NCBI RefSeq assembly: GCF_000179775.1
Contig: NZ_AEEB01000003.1
Location: 186,001-250,000, forward strand
Reading direction: 5' to 3'
DNA: 64,000 nt
From: Ahrensia sp. R2A130
GTDB taxonomy: Bacteria; Pseudomonadota; Alphaproteobacteria; Rhizobiales; Rhizobiaceae
The notes beneath the pieces are model-generated. The model was given only the letters and a program-made list of their open reading frames with translations, had not been told where the DNA came from and made no database searches. Below are positions 48,855 through 56,919 of this stretch, one piece after another (positions within the stretch are counted from its first letter, which is position 1; each line of letters begins with the position of its first letter). Position numbers and translations under genes: made by a program.

Positions 48855-48867
48855 ATCGAAATTCGAT
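48855..48867. promoter_or_regulatory. Short inverted repeat upstream of mipZ
   Basis: ATCGAA-A-TTCGAT is a perfect 6+1+6 inverted repeat that lies 79 bases before the mipZ start, in a 166-base intergenic region. A TTAACC half-site occurs at about 48802-48807. The repeat could be an operator; I cannot assign it to a known factor. Confidence 0.3.
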
Positions 48868-48945
48868 CCATGTTCGGCCAAGCGCCTGACAAGGGTGCTT
48901 TTAGGGCGATGACAAAGATCTGTGGGTGGATCTCGTTTGGGGAAA

Positions 48946-49899
48946 ATGACGATGTTGACCGGTGATGTGATGTCCTTCGAGGCGGCTGGCAAAGCCAAGC
49001 GCCGCAAAAGCAATGCGCATGTGATTGTTTGCGGAAATGAAAAGGGCGGTTCCGGTAAGACGACCACGTCAATGCACATAACGGTGGCACTGCTCAAGGC
49101 AGGCTTTCGCGTGGCGACAATCGATCTTGATACACGCCAGAAATCGCTGACCCGCTACGTGCAGAACCGCCGTAATTTTGCGCAGACCCATAAGGTCGAT
49201 CTCGAACTGCCCAGCCATTTCCGCTTCGACACAGCCACTGTCGATTCACAACGTGACGCGCAGAGCGAAGATTTCGCAGCCTTCGTGCGGGCCGTGTCCG
49301 ATGTCGAAGAGAGCCATGATTTCGTGGTGGTCGATACGCCCGGTTCCGACAACTATCTCATGCGCCTGTCTCATTCGATGGCTGACACGCTGGTAACGCC
49401 CATGAACGATAGTTTCGTTGATTTTGACGTGCTTGGGCGAGTTGACGGTGACAGTCTCGAAATAGTCGACGTTTCCCACTACGCCATGATGGTACGCGAA
49501 GCGCGCCGCCAGAGGCGACTGGCTGACAACGGCCTTCTGGATTGGATTGTAGTGCGCAACCGTCTCGCTTCAATCGGCTCCCGCAACCAGTTAAATCTCC
49601 ACGCTTGCGTGAAGGAATTATCGCTGCGTCTTGGCTTCCGTGTGGCCGATGGAATTTCGGAACGCGTGGTCTATCGCGAATATTTCCCAAAGGGCCTAAC
49701 CGCGTTGGATGATGTAAAAAACCTTGGGCTGACCGACCGTGCATCGCGTTCCCATCATTCTGCATTGTTGGAAATTCGCAATCTCATCAAGATGTTGCGC
49801 TTGCCCGTGGATGAGGCTGGTCGCCAACGGGCCGACGCGCGCAAAGTGTGGTTGCAGCGTTCGGCAGAACCAGTCGCCATGCCGGACATCTTTGCCTAA
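48946..49899 (+). CDS. mipZ: Division-plane positioning ATPase MipZ
   Basis: MipZ is a ParA/MinD-type ATPase that binds ParB at the poles and blocks FtsZ assembly away from midcell. The 317-residue protein has the deviant Walker A NEKGGSGKTT (Lys33 and Lys38) and TPMNDSFVDFDVLG. DWIVVRNRLAS and VVYREYFPKGLTALD also resemble Caulobacter MipZ. It has an extra 20-residue N-terminal lead. ATG codons at 48946 and 48952 are both possible. Neither parA/parB nor minCDE is in the window. Two co-directional genes of unknown function follow. Confidence 0.93.
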   Translation: MTMLTGDVMSFEAAGKAKRRKSNAHVIVCGNEKGGSGKTTTSMHITVALLKAGFRVATIDLDTRQKSLTRYVQNRRNFAQTHKVDLELPSHFRFDTATVDSQRDAQSEDFAAFVRAVSDVEESHDFVVVDTPGSDNYLMRLSHSMADTLVTPMNDSFVDFDVLGRVDGDSLEIVDVSHYAMMVREARRQRRLADNGLLDWIVVRNRLASIGSRNQLNLHACVKELSLRLGFRVADGISERVVYREYFPKGLTALDDVKNLGLTDRASRSHHSALLEIRNLIKMLRLPVDEAGRQRADARKVWLQRSAEPVAMPDIFA

Positions 49900-49978
49900 C
49901 CAGACAAGATGCAGATAACGCCAAGCCGCGACCGCAGCGCGACTTGTCACGGGCCGTTTGGCAGCCCAACTATCAGGC

Positions 49979-50719
49979 ATGAGCAAAGATCTTACGCCAA
50001 AGAAGCCGATCACGACGCCTACGACGTCAACCGGCAGCGATATTTCCAACTTTCTGAAGGCTGCTTCCAAACTGAAAGGGCGCGGCGAGGGTGCTGGCGG
50101 GCTGATATTCGCGTTAGATGCAACGCTGAGCCGTGGTCACACATGGGATGAGGCGCAAAAGATCCAGTCCGAAATGTTCAACTCTGTTGAAGACACTGGC
50201 GGGCTGGATGTGCAGCTAGTTTATTTTCGCGGATACGGCGAGTGCCGTGCATCAAAATGGGTCACGCGGCCCGCCGCACTTCGCGATCTGATGACAGGTA
50301 TCGATTGTCGGGGCGGCCAGACCCAAATCGGCAAGGTGCTTTCTCACGCCATCAAAGAAGCGGGTAAGAAAAACCCGCAAAACGCCAACCGCTCCCGTGT
50401 TGACGCGATGGTGTTTGTTGGCGATGCGATGGAAGAGAACGCAGACGAGCTTTGCCATCGTGCAGGCCAGTTGAAACTTCTGGGCGTGCCGTGTTTCATG
50501 TTTCAGGAAGGCCATGACGGAAACACAGAGCGCACGTTCCGTGAAATTTCACGCCTGTCCGGCGGCGCTTACATGCGCTTTGGCCCGGGCAGTGCGGCGC
50601 GGTTGGCTGATCTTCTCCAAGCAGTTGCCCGTTTTGTTAGTGGCGGCCGCGCGGCACTGGAAGACGCGCGGGCAAAGGGCGATAAGGGCGCGCAGGCCCT
50701 TTTGGAGCAATTGAAATGA
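49979..50719 (+). CDS. VWA-domain protein, function unknown
   Basis: This 246-residue cytoplasmic-looking protein has a von Willebrand factor A fold. A MIDAS-like motif DATLS (Asp47, Thr49, Ser51) lies in GLIFALDATLSRGHTW, followed by GLDVQLVYFRGYGECRAS and VDAMVFVGDAMEEN. The N-terminal 30 residues are polar and Lys/Thr/Pro-rich. There is no signal peptide, and the C-terminus has SGGRAALEDARAKGDKGAQ. The stop overlaps the next gene's start (ATGA), so it is made with the J-domain protein. I do not know its substrate. Confidence 0.82.
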   Translation: MSKDLTPKKPITTPTTSTGSDISNFLKAASKLKGRGEGAGGLIFALDATLSRGHTWDEAQKIQSEMFNSVEDTGGLDVQLVYFRGYGECRASKWVTRPAALRDLMTGIDCRGGQTQIGKVLSHAIKEAGKKNPQNANRSRVDAMVFVGDAMEENADELCHRAGQLKLLGVPCFMFQEGHDGNTERTFREISRLSGGAYMRFGPGSAARLADLLQAVARFVSGGRAALEDARAKGDKGAQALLEQLK

Positions 50720-51414
50720 CATTTATCACCGGCCTGATCGCATTCGGCTTAATCGCTGCTGTGCTATTTGTTGTCGTGCCCGCAGCACAACTCGCCACGA
50801 TCATTCGCCGTGCATTACCAGTCACGCTTTTTGTGTTGGGTGGCGGGGCATTGCTGCTAGGTCGTGCAGGCCTCGGTATGATGATGGTGATGGGCGGTGC
50901 CGCACTTTGGCGGCGTTGGGGCGGCGTATCGCAAATGTTCGGTGGCGGTGGTTCATCCGGCCCGTCCAAATCTTCTGTCCGGTCCGCAGCACTTGAGATG
51001 GAACTGGATCACGACAGTGGCGAGATGAACGGCATTGTTCTCGTCGGTCGCCACGAAGGGCGTGTGTTGGACGAGATGGACGAGGCCGACATTCTCGATC
51101 TTCGCAGTGAAGTCGTCGATGACGGCCAGTCGCTCGCTTTGTTAGACGCGTATCTTGACCGCCGTTTTCCCGCCTGGCGTGAAGACGGAGAGGGCGATGC
51201 CGGTGCGGGGCAGACTGCTGCGCCGAGCACGGGACCCATGGGCGAACAGGAGGCCTATGAGGTGCTGGGGCTTGCTGCGGGGGCTGGCATCGACGAAATC
51301 AAGGCTGCCCATCGGCGATTGATGAAGACCGCGCACCCCGACAGCGGGGGCTCGACTTTTCTTGCGGCCAAAATCAACGAGGCGAAGGATATTCTTCTGC
51401 GGGCTCATGGGTAG
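50716..51414 (+). CDS. Membrane J-domain protein (TIM14-like layout)
   Basis: This 232-residue protein has two hydrophobic segments near residues 4-24 and 34-64, a glycine-rich linker, an acidic middle part (MELDHDSGEMNG, MDEADILDLRSEV) and a short C-terminal J-domain (about 177-232) with HPD at 207-209 and helix AAHRRLMKTAHPDSGGS. This order resembles mitochondrial TIM14/DnaJC15, in which a membrane-tethered J-domain recruits Hsp70. The domain content is clear; the Hsp70 client is inferred. It is coupled to the VWA gene. Confidence 0.85.
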   Translation: MTFITGLIAFGLIAAVLFVVVPAAQLATIIRRALPVTLFVLGGGALLLGRAGLGMMMVMGGAALWRRWGGVSQMFGGGGSSGPSKSSVRSAALEMELDHDSGEMNGIVLVGRHEGRVLDEMDEADILDLRSEVVDDGQSLALLDAYLDRRFPAWREDGEGDAGAGQTAAPSTGPMGEQEAYEVLGLAAGAGIDEIKAAHRRLMKTAHPDSGGSTFLAAKINEAKDILLRAHG

Positions 51415-51450
51415 TTCCTCATACACAAAACAAATTGAGGCAGTGGGACA

Positions 51451-51470
51451 CCGGACAGGTACGCGTCCGG
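51451..51470. terminator. Weak hairpin between convergent genes
   Basis: CCGGAC (51451-51456) pairs with GTCCGG (51465-51470) across an eight-base loop in the 84-base gap between the J-domain gene and the convergent carboxypeptidase gene. The stem is only six bases and no proper T-run follows, so its role as a terminator is uncertain. Confidence 0.3.
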
Positions 51471-51498
51471 CGGAATTTAAGCGCGATTTTGGGCTGAA

Positions 51499-52941
51499 CT
51501 AGCCTTTGATCGCGATGCAAGCGGTGCGTTTCTTCTTCAAGAAGGAGCAGGCACGGACAGCAGACTTCTGCGAACCGAAGCCGGTAAAGCGCGCGCGGTG
51601 CAACACTTCGCCACTTGCGAGACGCACGGGCTGAAGACTTTTGCCGTTCTTGCCCAACAACCAGCGATGCTTGCGCTGCGTGTTTTTGAGCATCTGGGCA
51701 GCCTTGTCGCGGTTTGGCGCAGCCGCAATCTGAATCTGCCACCCTTTGGGGGCAGGGGTCGCGGCAGTCCTGACCGGATCAGATGCAGCGAACGCTTTCA
51801 CGGGCAGTGTCTGGCGCAACACGGGCACAGGGCGAGCGCCCCCGGCCAGTTTCTTCAGCTTGCGATTAACCACTGCGATTTCAACTGCCTTTGGTGCTGC
51901 TGCTGAATGAGCGGTCGCGATGCGGCTGGAAATTTTCTGCTGCGGGCTGCGGGCCGAAGAACGAGCGGCCAGCGGGCTTGGCGTTGGTGTAACGGCCTTG
52001 GCAACGATCACCTTTTTCGTAGCAACCGAACCGCGTGAGCCGGTGGCACGAGCAACTACGCGACGCTGCTTACCACGGCTGGCCTTGCGCAGGTGTCGTT
52101 TGATGAGCGTCTGCATGTGGGCGTTGCGGGAACGGCCCGAACGGCCACCCATGACTACAGCCACGATGCTGCGACCGCCGGTTTGAACAGAGGATACCAG
52201 GTTGAAGCCCGAAGCGCGGGTGTAACCGGTCTTGATGCCATCGACACCGCGAACACGACCCAACAGCTTGTTGTGGTTGCCGTAGCGGCGCTTGCCCAAC
52301 TTGAAGACACGCGTGGAGAAAAGCTTGTATTTGCGCGGGAAATGCTCACGCAACGCCATGCCCAGCTTTGCCATATCGGCAGCAGTCGTCACCTGACCAC
52401 GAGCGGTGAGGCCGTTGGCGTTCTTGAATGTGGTGCGGCTCATACCAAGTTGGCGCGCTTTACGGGTCATGCGTTTGGCAAATTCGACTTCGGAACCGGA
52501 CAGCTGACCGCCGATTGCAGTTGCAACATCGTTGGCCGATTTCGTGATCAGCGATTTCACAGCCTGATCCATGGAGATGGACTGACCAGCACGAAGGCCG
52601 ATTTTGGAAGGCTGCTGAAGTGAACCCTTCTTGGACATCACCAAGCGGGTTTTACCGTTGATGCGACCAGCTTTCATGTCTTCAAAGACAAGATAGAGCG
52701 TCATCATTTTGGTGAGGGACGCCGGATAGCGACGGGCATTTCCGTTTCGCGAGAAGATCACTTTGCCGGTCTTGGCGTCGATCACGTAAGCCGCGTAGCG
52801 CGGATTACCCTTTTTCTTTCGTTTTGCCTCGGCATCGCCGGTCATCATCAGCTGGAAGCTGAGAACGAGAAAAGTGGACAGGAAAAGAGTGAACACAAGC
52901 CGCATTGCTGCAGCGGAAGTCGATCCGAAAACGGTACGCAC
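51499..52941 (-). CDS. D-alanyl-D-alanine carboxypeptidase with SPOR domain
   Basis: This 480-residue penicillin-binding protein trims the terminal D-Ala of peptidoglycan stems in the periplasm. It has a signal peptide (cut near AEA, residue 39), a catalytic Ser75 in ASLTKMMT (SxxK), SAN at 135-137 and KTG at 237-239. Residues 290-380 form a basic, Ala/Thr/Val-rich linker, and the last 80 residues (WQIQIAAAPNRDKAAQML) form a SPOR domain that binds denuded glycan at septa. The GTG at 52941 has GAGG seven bases upstream; an ATG at 52905 is the alternative. Confidence 0.94.
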   Translation of the reverse strand: MRTVFGSTSAAAMRLVFTLFLSTFLVLSFQLMMTGDAEAKRKKKGNPRYAAYVIDAKTGKVIFSRNGNARRYPASLTKMMTLYLVFEDMKAGRINGKTRLVMSKKGSLQQPSKIGLRAGQSISMDQAVKSLITKSANDVATAIGGQLSGSEVEFAKRMTRKARQLGMSRTTFKNANGLTARGQVTTAADMAKLGMALREHFPRKYKLFSTRVFKLGKRRYGNHNKLLGRVRGVDGIKTGYTRASGFNLVSSVQTGGRSIVAVVMGGRSGRSRNAHMQTLIKRHLRKASRGKQRRVVARATGSRGSVATKKVIVAKAVTPTPSPLAARSSARSPQQKISSRIATAHSAAAPKAVEIAVVNRKLKKLAGGARPVPVLRQTLPVKAFAASDPVRTAATPAPKGWQIQIAAAPNRDKAAQMLKNTQRKHRWLLGKNGKSLQPVRLASGEVLHRARFTGFGSQKSAVRACSFLKKKRTACIAIKG

Positions 52942-53287
52942 GACAAAACCTCAAACTGAGGGCCCGCCCATACACGGCAGACCGAAGGATTACTCGTGAC
53001 GTCAGGATGGTCCCAACGTCACAAGAGCAATTGGTAAACCGTCGTGGTTGCCAGAAGCTTAAGCCGTCACCTTAATTTTTTGAGAAAATTGATTCAGTCG
53101 CTTGTCATTCACGATGTTGTCGCACCAGTGCGTATCGCGGTTGAAGGTTGGGCTGCAGGGGGCTTAAACTCAGCAAATCACGCCCTATATTCTTTCCAAC
53201 AGGAAGCCGCCCTCCAAACCCCTCATCCGGCTTCTATCAACACCGGGCATCGCCCCGAAATTCTCCAGATTGATCGTCATAAACGTA
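52942..53287. other. 346-base intergenic region, no gene seen
   Basis: This divergent region separates the carboxypeptidase from clpS. It holds an open frame starting at 53044 that has no family resemblance and poor codon bias for this genome, so I do not call it a gene. An A/T-rich patch at about 53070-53105 and a possible promoter at 53164-53191 are the only signals I see. No tRNA or structured RNA is apparent. Confidence 0.5.
53164..53191 (+). promoter_or_regulatory. Possible sigma-70 promoter for clpS
   Basis: TTAAAC (53164-53169) and TATATT (53186-53191) are separated by 16 bases. The -10 element is close to consensus and the -35 element is poor. It lies 96 bases upstream of the clpS start chosen here. 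The assignment is pattern-based only. Confidence 0.35.
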
Positions 53288-53680
53288 ATGAAATCAGAAG
53301 ACTACAATACAACTGAAGCCCGTTTCGACATCCGCCTAGCTGGCAATGATGATGACATGGGCAACGATGATGAGGGCGGCACCGGCAACGATACCGGCGT
53401 CATCACCCGCACCAAACCGAAACTCAAGAAGCCCAGCCTTTACCGCGTTTTGCTTCTCAACGACGATTTTACCCCCATGGAATTCGTGATCGAGATCCTC
53501 GCGCGTTTCTTCCAGATGAATATGGAGCAAGCCACGCAAGTGATGCTCCACGTACACCAAAACGGTGTCGGCGAGTGCGGAGTCTACACCTATGAAGTTG
53601 CCGAGACCAAGGTAACGCAGGTCATGGACCACGCGCGCAAACACCAACATCCGCTGCAATGTGTGATGGAAAAAAAGTAG
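53288..53680 (+). CDS. clpS: ATP-dependent Clp protease adaptor ClpS
   Basis: ClpS delivers N-degron substrates to ClpA. The 130-residue frame has an acidic, Asp/Gly-rich N-terminal tail and the adaptor domain with [20 protein letters not shown] and [21 protein letters not shown], which lines the N-degron pocket. The start is uncertain: ATG at 53288 or ATG at 53357, the latter giving 107 residues, closer to the usual length. Neither has a clear Shine-Dalgarno. It is followed 93 bases later by clpA. Confidence 0.94.
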   Translation: MKSEDYNTTEARFDIRLAGNDDDMGNDDEGGTGNDTGVITRTKPKLKKPSLYRVLLLNDDFTPMEFVIEILARFFQMNMEQATQVMLHVHQNGVGECGVYTYEVAETKVTQVMDHARKHQHPLQCVMEKK

Positions 53681-53724
53681 GGGCCGCAAGCCTCGACATG
53701 AATAAGTAGGGGCCTTGGGCCTCG
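53675..53724 (+). repeat. Direct repeat between clpS and clpA
   Basis: Two 21-base units (53675-53695 and 53704-53724) share AAGTAGGGGCC at the start and GCCTCG at the end, 17 of 21 positions matching. The first copy begins inside the clpS stop codon region. The repeat lies in the 93-base leader of clpA and includes GC-rich stretches that could form hairpins. Its role is unknown. Confidence 0.5.
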
Positions 53725-53773
53725 CCCGTCCCGCGCTGTTGCGAGGCGGACATACAAAAACGGGAACGAGCTA

Positions 53774-56227
53774 TTGCCAAGCTTTACCGACAGCCTAGAA
53801 AACGCGCTTCACCGCGCACTGACATTCGCAAACGAACGCGACCAGGAATACGCCACGCTTGAGCACTTGCTGCTCGCGCTGGTGGAAGATGAGGACGCGG
53901 CAGCCGTGCTTCGCGCCTGCAACGTCTCCACCCAGAAACTTGCCGATGACCTGCAGGAATATATCGATTCCGAGCTTTCCAATCTGGTGACCGAGGCGTT
54001 GGATGACTCCAAACCCACCGCCGGTTTCCAGCGAGTTATTCAGCGCGCGGTAATTCATGTGCAATCTTCGGGTCGCGAAGAAGTGACGGGCGCTAACGTG
54101 CTGGTGGCGATCTTTGCCGAGCGTGAGAGCCATGCCGCATACTTCCTGCAACAGCAGGATATGACGCGTTATGACGCCGTAAACTTCATCTCCCATGGCA
54201 TCGCGAAGCGCCCCGGCGCTTCTTCTGCGCGTCCCGTTGAAGGTGTCGATCCAACCGCTATGCCGGAAGGCGAGGGCGGTGAGATGCCGAAAAAAGGCGA
54301 GGCGCTGGCGGCCTATTGCGTCAATCTCAACCAGAAGGCGATGGACGGCAAAGTCGATCCGCTGATCGGCCGCACGAGCGAGGTGAACCGCACCATTCAG
54401 GTTCTGTGCCGTCGCTCCAAGAACAACCCGCTTTACGTGGGCGATCCTGGCGTTGGTAAGACCGCGATTGCTGAAGGTCTCGCCAAGCGCATCGTCGATA
54501 AAGACGTGCCGGAAGTGCTGCTCGACTGCACGATCTATTCCCTCGACATGGGCATCCTGCTGGCCGGTACCCGCTATCGTGGCGATTTCGAAGAACGCCT
54601 GAAACAGGTGATGAAAGAGATCGAAGAGACCGACGGCGCGATCATGTTCATCGATGAAATTCACACCGTAATCGGTGCTGGCGCCACGTCTGGCGGCGCC
54701 ATGGATGCGTCCAACCTGTTGAAACCGGCGCTGTCTGGCGGCGCGATCCGCTGCATCGGTTCGACCACATACAAAGAGTACCGCCAGTTCTTCGAGAAGG
54801 ACCGCGCTTTGGTGCGTCGATTCCAAAAAATCGACGTGAACGAGCCGTCTATTCCCGATGCTATCGAGATCATGAAGGGGTTGAAGCCGTATTTTGAAGA
54901 CTTCCACAAAGTTAAGTTCTCCAACGATGCGATCATCCAGTCTGTTGAATTGTCGTCGCGCTACATCAACGACCGCAAGCTGCCTGATAAGGCGATCGAT
55001 GTGATTGATGAAACCGGCGCGAGCCAGATGCTGTTGCCGGCCGAGAAGCGGAAGAAAACGCTCGGCACAGAGGACATTGAAGCGACAATCGCGACAATGG
55101 CCCGTATTCCGGCGAAGACCGTGTCGAAGGACGATGCCGAGGTTCTCAAGAACATCAACGATGAGTTGAAGCGTATGGTCTATGGGCAGGACAAGGCTAT
55201 CGACGCCCTGTCATCCGCGATCAAGCTGGCCCGCGCCGGTTTGCGTGAGCCAAACAAGCCAATCGGTTCTTACCTGTTCTCCGGGCCCACCGGTGTAGGT
55301 AAAACCGAGGTCGTGAAACAGCTTGCTGACACGCTCGGCGTGGAACTTCTGCGCTTTGACATGTCGGAATATATGGAACGCCACACGGTTTCCCGTCTCA
55401 TCGGTGCGCCCCCCGGCTATGTTGGTTTCGACCAGGGTGGCATGCTGACAGACGGTGTCGACCAGCATCCGCATTGCGTGTTGTTGCTGGATGAAATCGA
55501 GAAAGCCCACCCGGACCTTTTCAACATCCTGTTGCAGGTGATGGATAATGGCGCGCTGACCGACCACAACGGCAAGAAGGTCGATTTCCGCAACGTCATC
55601 ATTGTGATGACGACGAATGCGGGCGCGTCGGAAGCTGCCAAATCCGCTATCGGCTTCGGTTCGTCCAAGCGCACAGGCGACGATATGGAAGCGATCAACC
55701 GTCTGTTCGCACCAGAATTCCGCAACCGCCTCGACGCGATCATCCCGTTCGACGGGTTGAAGCCGGAGGTCATTCATCAGGTCGTGCAGAAATTCGTCAT
55801 GCAGCTAGAAGCCCAGCTTTCAGAACGTGGCGTGACCTTCGATCTGACACCTGATGCTGTGAGTTGGATTGCCAAGGAAGGCTACGACGACCGCATGGGC
55901 GCGCGTCCGCTAGGCCGCGTTATCCAAGAGCACATCAAGAAGCCGCTGGCTGATGAAGTGCTGTTCGGCAAATTGCAGAAGGGTGGCACGGTGAAGGTCG
56001 GTGTCGAAACCGTGGATGGCAAAGAGCAGTTGAAGCTGGAAGCTATCGACGACAAGCCGGTGAAACCGAAAAAAGACCCAACGCCGAAAAAGAAAGCGGC
56101 TGCGAAAAAACCCGCTGCCAAAAAGACCCCTGCTAAAAAAACGGAGGCCAAGAAGACGCCGCCGAAGAATCCTCCCGCCAATAAAGGCGGCGGTTCGAAA
56201 GTGCCGAAGGTTCCTTTGAAAAGCTGA
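53774..56227 (+). CDS. clpA: Clp protease ATPase subunit ClpA
   Basis: ClpA is the AAA+ unfoldase that feeds ClpP. The 817-residue protein has a Clp N-terminal double repeat, two ATPase modules with Walker A GDPGVGKTAI (about 223-232) and GPTGVGKTEV (about 503-512), and Walker B FIDEIHT and LLLDEIEKAHPD. The start is TTG at 53774. The last ~55 residues form a Lys/Ala/Pro tail (KKKAAAKKPAAKKTPAKK) ending VPKVPLKS, absent from E. coli ClpA but similar to tails I recall in Rhizobiales. clpP is not in the window. Confidence 0.96.
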   Translation: MPSFTDSLENALHRALTFANERDQEYATLEHLLLALVEDEDAAAVLRACNVSTQKLADDLQEYIDSELSNLVTEALDDSKPTAGFQRVIQRAVIHVQSSGREEVTGANVLVAIFAERESHAAYFLQQQDMTRYDAVNFISHGIAKRPGASSARPVEGVDPTAMPEGEGGEMPKKGEALAAYCVNLNQKAMDGKVDPLIGRTSEVNRTIQVLCRRSKNNPLYVGDPGVGKTAIAEGLAKRIVDKDVPEVLLDCTIYSLDMGILLAGTRYRGDFEERLKQVMKEIEETDGAIMFIDEIHTVIGAGATSGGAMDASNLLKPALSGGAIRCIGSTTYKEYRQFFEKDRALVRRFQKIDVNEPSIPDAIEIMKGLKPYFEDFHKVKFSNDAIIQSVELSSRYINDRKLPDKAIDVIDETGASQMLLPAEKRKKTLGTEDIEATIATMARIPAKTVSKDDAEVLKNINDELKRMVYGQDKAIDALSSAIKLARAGLREPNKPIGSYLFSGPTGVGKTEVVKQLADTLGVELLRFDMSEYMERHTVSRLIGAPPGYVGFDQGGMLTDGVDQHPHCVLLLDEIEKAHPDLFNILLQVMDNGALTDHNGKKVDFRNVIIVMTTNAGASEAAKSAIGFGSSKRTGDDMEAINRLFAPEFRNRLDAIIPFDGLKPEVIHQVVQKFVMQLEAQLSERGVTFDLTPDAVSWIAKEGYDDRMGARPLGRVIQEHIKKPLADEVLFGKLQKGGTVKVGVETVDGKEQLKLEAIDDKPVKPKKDPTPKKKAAAKKPAAKKTPAKKTEAKKTPPKNPPANKGGGSKVPKVPLKS

Positions 56228-56257
56228 TGAAGAGCTGACCTTAAAACGAATGACGGG

Positions 56258-56284
56258 AAGGGCGGGGCAAGACCTCGCCCTTTT
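56258..56284 (+). terminator. Intrinsic terminator after clpA
   Basis: AAGGGCGGGG (56258-56267) pairs with CCTCGCCCTT (56273-56282), nine of ten positions, across a five-base loop CAAGA, and runs into TTTT. It lies 30 bases after the clpA stop. Confidence 0.85.
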
Positions 56285-56405
56285 CACATCCATCTGCTTG
56301 CAAGCGAATGCGTAACCCGCTGTAAGCGAAAGTGAAGGGCCACTACGAATCTTGCCGCATTCCTCGTCAATCTGACGCGTGACCGACAGTAAAAGGACTA
56401 ATCCC

Positions 56406-56768
56406 ATGGAACATATCGAACAGCTGAAAAAAATCCGCGCCGATGCCCTCAACCGTCTGCGCATGAGCGAAGATTTCCGCTTGGCCGGTAAACTTGGCCA
56501 GCTTCTTGCTGAGCTCGGCAGCCCGGTGGATGACAATGTCATGGCCGCGCCAGCACCGGTCGCCAGCGCAAAGCCAGCCTCCGCTACTATGAACCGTTCG
56601 CCGCTGAATGCAGGTAAGACTGACGATGCAAATCTCGAAGATCAGCTTGCCGAAGAACTGGACGCCGCATTGGAAAGCGGTGCCGGTGAAAAGAAATCCC
56701 CGTTGCCTTTCCTAGCAAGCAGCAAAGGCGATGATGCGAAGGACGACAAAGCCGCTAAGGCTTCCTAA
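56406..56768 (+). CDS. Unknown small hydrophilic protein, 120 aa
   Basis: I do not recognise this protein. It begins with a helical, likely coiled-coil stretch (MEHIEQLKKIRADALNRLRM, FRLAGKLGQLLAELG), then has an Ala/Pro-rich linker (MAAPAPVASAKPASA), an acidic helix (LEDQLAEELDAALESGA) and a Lys/Asp-rich tail. There is no signal peptide or membrane segment. The ATG at 56406 has AAGGA eight bases upstream. It is a single-gene unit between the clpA terminator and its own terminator. Confidence 0.75.
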   Translation: MEHIEQLKKIRADALNRLRMSEDFRLAGKLGQLLAELGSPVDDNVMAAPAPVASAKPASATMNRSPLNAGKTDDANLEDQLAEELDAALESGAGEKKSPLPFLASSKGDDAKDDKAAKAS

Positions 56769-56778
56769 ATCTAATCAG

Positions 56779-56811
56779 AAAGGGCTGTCGCGTTGAGCTG
56801 CAGCCCTTTTG
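56779..56811 (+). terminator. Intrinsic terminator after the 120-aa unknown gene
   Basis: AAAGGGCTG (56779-56787) pairs perfectly with CAGCCCTTT (56801-56809) across a 13-base loop and ends in TTTTGTTT. It starts 11 bases after the stop of the upstream gene. Confidence 0.85.
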
Positions 56812-56919
56812 TTTGCCATAGCTCGAAAACTGAGCGTCTCGTGCACAGCAGCAAAGAGGCAAACATCCTTGCCAAAGCTCCGGTCCGGTCGCACAGATGG
56901 TGCGTAGTTTGCCCATCGA

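Noticed and set aside
53044-53316. 90-codon open frame upstream of clpS
   Set aside because: It has no family match, overlaps the clpS start and lies where regulatory DNA is expected.
53795-54907. 370-codon minus-strand open frame opposite clpA
   Set aside because: It is a shadow of the first ATPase half of clpA; no start signal or domain is visible.
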